Below, piece after piece: positions 5,302 to 9,495 of a stretch of 9,495 nt of DNA (position 1 is the stretch's first letter; each line of letters opens with the position of its first letter). The DNA comes from Bifidobacterium sp. UBA6881. Its GTDB lineage: Bacteria; Actinomycetota; Actinomycetes; Actinomycetales; Bifidobacteriaceae. The stretch is from positions 9,841 to 19,335 of the forward strand of contig DKCF01000109.1 of the NCBI GenBank assembly GCA_002451435.1, read 5' to 3'. Position numbers and translations under genes: made by a program. The notes beneath the pieces are model-generated. The model was not told the DNA's origin and made no database searches. It worked only from the letters and a program-made list of their open reading frames with translations.

Positions 5302-6765
5302 ATGTCGAATCTCGTCTTTGACGAGTCCTCCTCCAACCGCGAGGCCTCGCACGGCTACGCATGGTGGTTCTCCGGAGACACCTTCGAAAAGGCCATGGCG
5401 GAAGACCGCAAACCGCGCAAACGAAGCCTCATGCATCGTCTGGTCAACCATCCTGGACGACTGACCATCTGCTATTTCATGCTGCTGGCAATGCTTTCCA
5501 CCAGCATGCTGCTCACCCCCATCGCCACCCCGAAGGGCGAAACCACCACATTCACCACCGCGCTCTTCACCGCAGTGTCCGCGATCTCCACCTGCGGCAT
5601 CTCCATCGTCAATTCCACCACCCACTGGACCACCTTCGGCCAAGGCGTGCTGATCTTCTCCGTGCAGATGGGCGGCTTGGGCGTCATGACCTTCGCCTCG
5701 CTCATCGCACTCGCCGTGAACCACCATCTCAAGGCGACGCAGCGCATGCTCACGGCCAACGAGCTCGGCACGTCGAAGCTCGGGGAAATCAGAGGCGTGC
5801 TCACGGTGGTCATCACCACCGCGTTCATCATCGAGGGCATCACCTTCTTCGCGTTGTTCCCGGGTCTGTACAAGGTCAACCATGGCGACGTGCGACAGAC
5901 GCTGTGGGAATCGCTGTTCTTCGCCGTGATGGCATACAACAACGCCGGCTTCACCCCTGACGGCGCGGGACTGCACGTCAACAACTGGGCCGTGGGACTG
6001 CCGATCCTCGCCAGCGCGTTCTGCGGCACGCTCGGATTCCCGGTGCTGCTGAACCTCATGCGCTCATGGCGCGCGCACCGTCCGGCGAAGCGGTGGAGCC
6101 TGCACACGAAACTCACGTTGACGACCACGTTCTGCATCGTGATCGCCTCGTTCACCTGGTTCCTCGTCATGGAGTGGAACAATTCGCTGCTGTTCTCCGG
6201 GGACGACATCGAGCCACGGCTCTGGCACGCCATGGTGGCGGCGGTCATGCCGCGCAGCTCGGGCTTCGACCTTTCCTGGATGCCGGGCGTCAGCGATGCC
6301 ACGAAAGTGTTCCTGTCCATCGTCATGTTCATTGGCGGCGGCAGCACCTCCACCGCCGGCGGCATCCGCGTCACCACATTCGCGGTGCTGCTGCTGACGT
6401 GCAGGGCGGCGTTCACGGGGCGCCATGACATCAACGCGTTCCACCGCCGCATCCACACGCAGGCGGTCATGACCGCGGTGGCGGTCAGCACCGCCTGTCT
6501 GACGCTGGTCACCGTGGTGTCGTTGTCGCTTATGGTCATCAGCGGATGCTCGCTGTCCGACGCGCTGTTCGACACCTGCTCGGCGTTCGGATTGGGCGGC
6601 TATTCCGTCGGCGTCGCCAACGAGAACAGCCCGCTGGTGCTGTACATCCTCGCGGCCACCATGTTCATCGGCAGGTTGGGGCCGCTCACCATCGCCTACG
6701 CCGTGTCGCGCCCGCACAATCTTGAGGCGGTGCGCTACCCCACCGAGCAGATCGTGGTCGGCTGA
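5302..6765 (+). CDS. trkH: potassium uptake membrane subunit TrkH/KtrB
   Basis: This 487-residue pore subunit moves K+ across the cytoplasmic membrane together with the RCK protein encoded next. It has a polar cytoplasmic N-terminus (1-50) and then four M1-P-M2 repeats. The filter glycines can be placed in each P-loop: STCGIS (G99), NNAGFT (G216), RSSGFD (G321) and FGLGGYS (G433). The intramembrane gate loop FIGGGSTSTAGGI (343-355) and the conserved MFIGRLGPLT near the C-terminus are typical of the family. The length is in the TrkH/KtrB range. P1 has Cys before its glycine, and P4 reads GLGGY where relatives often have GTVGL, which could alter selectivity. It is transcribed away from nadK. 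trkA follows after 63 bp to its preferred start, almost certainly in the same operon. Confidence 0.96.
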   Translation: MSNLVFDESSSNREASHGYAWWFSGDTFEKAMAEDRKPRKRSLMHRLVNHPGRLTICYFMLLAMLSTSMLLTPIATPKGETTTFTTALFTAVSAISTCGISIVNSTTHWTTFGQGVLIFSVQMGGLGVMTFASLIALAVNHHLKATQRMLTANELGTSKLGEIRGVLTVVITTAFIIEGITFFALFPGLYKVNHGDVRQTLWESLFFAVMAYNNAGFTPDGAGLHVNNWAVGLPILASAFCGTLGFPVLLNLMRSWRAHRPAKRWSLHTKLTLTTTFCIVIASFTWFLVMEWNNSLLFSGDDIEPRLWHAMVAAVMPRSSGFDLSWMPGVSDATKVFLSIVMFIGGGSTSTAGGIRVTTFAVLLLTCRAAFTGRHDINAFHRRIHTQAVMTAVAVSTACLTLVTVVSLSLMVISGCSLSDALFDTCSAFGLGGYSVGVANENSPLVLYILAATMFIGRLGPLTIAYAVSRPHNLEAVRYPTEQIVVG

Positions 6766-6828
6766 CGGAAGCATATACTGGCAAACAGCGGATGTTGGAT
6801 TAGAAATTCGAAAGGTATGCGAACAATC

Positions 6829-7482
6829 ATGGCGAACAACACCAGAAGCGTTCTTGTGGTCGGACTGGGCCGTTTCGGCAGTTCGGTGGCCACGACGTTG
6901 GACATGATGGGCCAGGATGTGCTCGCCGTCGACAAGGATGGCGAACTGGTGAACCGCTGGTCCTCGCAGATTCCGACCGTACAAGCCGACATGACCGACG
7001 TGATGGCGCTGGAACAGGTCAACGCCTCCGATTTCGACACCGCGGTCGTGGCGATCGGCGACAGCGTCGAAGCGTCCGTCATCACCGCCGGCAATCTGCT
7101 CGACGCCGGCATTTCGGACATTTGGGCGAAATCCGTCTCCAAGGAGCATGCGCGCATCCTGCAGCGCATCGGCGCGCGCCACATCATCAACGCGGAGACC
7201 GACGCCGGCAAGCGTGTGGGGCATCTGGTCTCCGGCAATTATCTCGATTACATCGAGTTGGAGGGCGCGTACAACGTCGTGAAGATCCATACGCCCGCGC
7301 ACGTCGTCGGCTACACCATCGAGGACGCGCGCGTGCATGAGCGTTTCGGCATCACCGTGGTCGGCATCAAATCGCCGGGCAAGGAATTCGAATACGGCTC
7401 GAAGGAACTGATCATGCACCGCAACGACGAGCTCATCATCATGGGCAAGCAGGACCAGATCGACCGTTTCCTGAGGGGCTGA
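6829..7482 (+). CDS. trkA: potassium uptake regulatory subunit TrkA/KtrA
   Basis: This is a cytoplasmic gating ring subunit that binds nucleotides and opens the TrkH pore. Counting from ATG 6829 gives 217 residues. The N-terminal RCK_N Rossmann domain (about 6-130) carries GLGRFG at 12-17, the ribose-binding acid D35 in LAVDKD and an acidic QAD (D54). The RCK_C domain covers about 138-217. A single RCK_N-RCK_C unit of about 220 residues is the KtrA form rather than the doubled E. coli TrkA. An in-frame ATG at 6817 would add four residues, but AAAGG (6811-6815) is only 1 nt from it; from 6829 the spacing is 13 nt, so neither is ideal. I favour 6829 by family N-terminal length. RCK_C domains of some KtrA proteins bind c-di-AMP; this is possible here but not shown. 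Confidence 0.95.
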   Translation: MANNTRSVLVVGLGRFGSSVATTLDMMGQDVLAVDKDGELVNRWSSQIPTVQADMTDVMALEQVNASDFDTAVVAIGDSVEASVITAGNLLDAGISDIWAKSVSKEHARILQRIGARHIINAETDAGKRVGHLVSGNYLDYIELEGAYNVVKIHTPAHVVGYTIEDARVHERFGITVVGIKSPGKEFEYGSKELIMHRNDELIIMGKQDQIDRFLRG

Positions 7483-7557
7483 TCGATTTCGGGCACCGTT
7501 ACGCCTCGGCCGGTACGAATGGCGATGGCATGCGGACGGCCTGCGAACCGATATGGC

Positions 7558-7594
7558 AATGGGCTGGAATCCATGATAGGATTCCAGCCCATTT
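7558..7594. terminator. bidirectional hairpin terminator between trkA and tlyA
   Basis: AATGGGCTGGAATCC (7558-7572) and GGATTCCAGCCCATT (7579-7593) are perfect 15-bp arms around the 6-nt loop ATGATA. The hairpin lies in the spacer between convergent trkA (ends 7482) and tlyA (ends 7641). The stem ends in ATTT on the plus strand and the equivalent ATT on the minus strand, so the U-tracts are short but present on both sides. It probably serves both genes. The rest of the 7483-7640 spacer shows no gene. Confidence 0.75.
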
Positions 7595-7640
7595 GTGACT
7601 CGTTGATATTGCTTGATATGCGATGATGCGGCGTATGCGA

Positions 7641-8423
7641 TTACGCCATCGGCGCCACCGCGTACAGCAGATATTCGATATTGCCGTGTGTGCCTTCGAT
7701 GGGCGACGGGCCGGCGCCACGCACATCCAGTCCATTGCCGCGCGCGCATGCGATGACGGTGTCGAGCGCCTGCCTGCGCAAACGTTCGCTTTCCACGATG
7801 CCGTTCTTGCCGAGATTGCCCTTGCCGACCTCGAACTGAGGTTTGACGAGCAGCACGACTTGCGCGCCGGGCGCGGCTATCCGCGCGATGACGGGAATCA
7901 CATACGTCAATGAGATGAACGACACGTCGGATACGATCATCTGCGGCCGATATGGAAGGTCCTCCGCTTCGACATCGCGGATATTGACGCCGCTCATCTC
8001 GATGATACGGTCGTCATCGGCGATGCGCGGATCAAGCTGTCCATGGCCGACGTCCAAGGCGATGACCTTGGACGCTCCCCTGCGCAGCAGCACATCGCAG
8101 AATCCTCCGGTGGAGGCGCCGATGTCGAGGCATCGGAGATTCCGTGCGGAGACCAGTCCTTTGGAAGCGAAGGCGTCGAAGGCGCCTACCAGTTTGTAGG
8201 CGCCTCGGGAAACGTAGCCCTCACCCAGGTCGGCGGCCACGGCGTCATCGGCGGTGATCTTCAGCGACGCCTTGCGCGCGGCGAGGCCATTCACGCTGAC
8301 CTTGCCGTCCGTGATCAGACGCTGCGCCTTCGACCTGCTGTCGACAAGACCGCGATCGACCAAGGCGACGTCCAAACGGACCGCGTTGTGGGAGACGCTG
8401 CGGGGCATGGGAACGTTCCGCAT
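7641..8423 (-). CDS. tlyA: TlyA family rRNA 2'-O-methyltransferase
   Basis: TlyA methylates ribose 2'-OH groups of cytidines in rRNA (C1920 of 23S, and in some species C1409 of 16S) using S-adenosylmethionine. In mycobacteria its loss causes capreomycin resistance. The older label is hemolysin. From ATG 8423 it has 260 residues. The N-terminal S4 RNA-binding domain is at about 16-75 (RLDVALVDRGLVDSRSKAQR). It is followed by a Rossmann methyltransferase fold with SAM motif DIGASTGGF at 100-108. The K-D-K-E catalytic set fits K77 (RGAYKL), D166 (SDVSF), K194 (VKPQFE) and E250 or E243 (EGTHGNIE). The upstream stop overlaps the ATG as TGATG, and no Shine-Dalgarno sequence is seen, so translation is coupled. 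A TTG one codon earlier (8426) is the alternative start. Confidence 0.96.
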   Translation of the reverse strand: MRNVPMPRSVSHNAVRLDVALVDRGLVDSRSKAQRLITDGKVSVNGLAARKASLKITADDAVAADLGEGYVSRGAYKLVGAFDAFASKGLVSARNLRCLDIGASTGGFCDVLLRRGASKVIALDVGHGQLDPRIADDDRIIEMSGVNIRDVEAEDLPYRPQMIVSDVSFISLTYVIPVIARIAAPGAQVVLLVKPQFEVGKGNLGKNGIVESERLRRQALDTVIACARGNGLDVRGAGPSPIEGTHGNIEYLLYAVAPMA

Positions 8424-9448
8424 CAATCGAGGTGGAATTCGGGCACGTCGACGCTTTGCACGTCACGTCCGTGATCGGCGGCATCCCACATGGCGTCGCA
8501 GGCCGCGCGCAGGCCATCGACCGAGGCGGTATCGGTGACGTACAGGCGGTCGCCATCGATACGGGCCTGGGCATTGCCGCAAATCCACGCGCCATCCTCA
8601 TGGCTGATGCGCGGCGCGGGTTCGTTGAGGCCGCGCAAATCCTTGGCGATGAAGGCTGGGCGCAGATGCGCCGGCGCGAACATCAACTCGTGTGGGTTGG
8701 TGACGCCGGTGAGCACCGCAAGCGAATCGTATCCGCCGCGGTTGCCCGCCTCGATGTCCGTGTCGAGACGGTCGCCGATGGCGAGGCAACGCTCCTTCGC
8801 CACGGGATCGGCGCCGTCGTGGGCGGCCAGCAGACGCGCCTCGTCGTACATGGCCGATTCCGGCTTTCCGGCCGACGAGACCGGTTCCACGCCGGTGGCG
8901 TTGATGACCGCTTTGATCATGGATCCGCAGCCGGGGGCGATGCCCAGTTCGCGCGGAATGGTCAGATCCCGGTTCGTCACGAAATAGGTCGCGCCATGCT
9001 CGACCGCATAGGCGATCTGCGCCATCTCGTTCCACGACATCTCGGGATACCAACCCTGAATCGCCGCGACGGGACGCTCTTCGGCCGAATCCACGACCTG
9101 CAGCCCCTGCTTGGACACCTCTTCACGAAGATGGCGGGCTCCGAGCACGAACACCTTCGCGCCCTTCGGCACCGCGCGCGCCACCATACGGGCGGCCACC
9201 ACCGATGAAGTGATGACCTGCCATGGCTCCACATCAAGGCCGAATCCTTTGAGCTGATCGGCGACGACCGACTGCAGACGGGAGGAATTGTTGGTGGTGT
9301 ATTCCACCGTCATGCCCAGCTGCTCCGCCTTGCGGATGTTCTCGGCCGCGTGGTCCACCGGGTTCTTGCCCCGGTAGACCACGCCGTCAAGATCGAGCAG
9401 AGCCAGTCCGTAGGCCTCGCTGAGCGCCTGTTCCGTGGACTTCAGCAT
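8423..9448 (-). CDS. HAD-IIA phosphatase, glycerol-3-phosphate phosphatase-like
   Basis: This is a cytoplasmic HAD subclass IIA (NagD/4-nitrophenylphosphatase) enzyme. Counting from ATG 9448 it has 341 residues. Motif I is LDLDGVVYRG (D19, D21), motif II TTNNSS (T51-N54), the motif III lysine K195 is in SAGKPE, and motif IV GDRLDTDIEAG has D226 and D231. The C2 cap lies between motifs II and III. E. coli NagD has about 250 residues. The extra roughly 85 C-terminal residues here (from about 255) match in size the longer mycobacterial Rv1692, a D,L-glycerol-3-phosphate phosphatase of lipid recycling. Rv1692 is also close to tlyA, so orthology is a good inference, though the substrate is not proven. 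A GTG at 9457 opens the same frame, but GAGG at 9459-9462 fits ATG 9448 better. Confidence 0.94.
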   Translation of the reverse strand: MLKSTEQALSEAYGLALLDLDGVVYRGKNPVDHAAENIRKAEQLGMTVEYTTNNSSRLQSVVADQLKGFGLDVEPWQVITSSVVAARMVARAVPKGAKVFVLGARHLREEVSKQGLQVVDSAEERPVAAIQGWYPEMSWNEMAQIAYAVEHGATYFVTNRDLTIPRELGIAPGCGSMIKAVINATGVEPVSSAGKPESAMYDEARLLAAHDGADPVAKERCLAIGDRLDTDIEAGNRGGYDSLAVLTGVTNPHELMFAPAHLRPAFIAKDLRGLNEPAPRISHEDGAWICGNAQARIDGDRLYVTDTASVDGLRAACDAMWDAADHGRDVQSVDVPEFHLD

Positions 9449-9460
9449 ATGCGTCACGCC

Positions 9461-9495
9461 TCACTCTTCGTTGTTGGCTGCCTCGCCGGCGTCCT
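9461..9495 (-). CDS. C-terminus of an upstream gene, partial
   Basis: On the minus strand the last bases read DAGEAANNEE followed by TGA (9461-9463), entering from the window edge. The acidic, polar tail with GC-rich codons resembles the end of a cytoplasmic protein. The stop is only 12 bp before the ATG of the HAD-IIA gene, as expected in an operon. In mycobacteria a TPR-like protein gene precedes this phosphatase. Whether this is its counterpart cannot be told from ten residues. Confidence 0.4.
   Translation of the reverse strand, partial: DAGEAANNEE

Noticed and set aside
6064..7749. 561-codon minus-strand frame opposite trkH and trkA
   Set aside because: Its product is an Arg, His and Asp-rich string with no domain, and the plus strand carries two clearly recognisable genes.

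Overview
The window is high-GC, with long GC-rich reading frames and ATGA or TGATG gene junctions. It carries an actinobacterial housekeeping cluster. Protein style and gene content suggest Bifidobacterium or a close relative; this is recognition from memory, not a database result. The main anchor is the minus-strand set HAD-IIA phosphatase, tlyA, nadK, recN, which follows the order I know from Mycobacterium (Rv1692, tlyA Rv1694, ppnK Rv1695, recN Rv1696).

Layout. 1-472: no convincing gene. It holds a weak 47-codon minus-strand frame and an AT-rich regulatory island with several nested inverted repeats. 473-1525: plus-strand accessory operon with a YtrA-type GntR regulator, a small two-helix membrane protein whose 5' end looks frameshifted, a 40-residue orphan protein and a strong intrinsic terminator. 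1591-2262 (minus): a beta-phosphoglucomutase-like HAD phosphatase. 2263-2418: a spacer with a 16-bp tandem repeat. 2419-5072 (minus): recN behind nadK, 5 bp apart. 5302-7482 (plus): trkH and trkA, a complete potassium uptake system. 7558-7594: a perfect 15-bp hairpin between convergent trkA and tlyA. 7641-9448 (minus): tlyA overlapping a glycerol-3-phosphate-phosphatase-like HAD-IIA gene. 9461-9495: the last codons of a further upstream gene.

How they fit. The tlyA/nadK/recN set covers rRNA methylation, NADP supply and double-strand-break repair. Here it is split by the oppositely oriented trkHA pair, which gives nadK-recN its own promoter region shared divergently with trkH. That region holds a LexA-like half-conserved box next to a good -10, so damage control of nadK-recN is possible. 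The least explained segment is 340-1525. There, four copies of an ACTGTTAT half-site and a leader hairpin precede gntR, and the genes after it match no ABC transporter partner of the usual YtrA operons. No mobile element, CRISPR array, tRNA or rRNA was seen.
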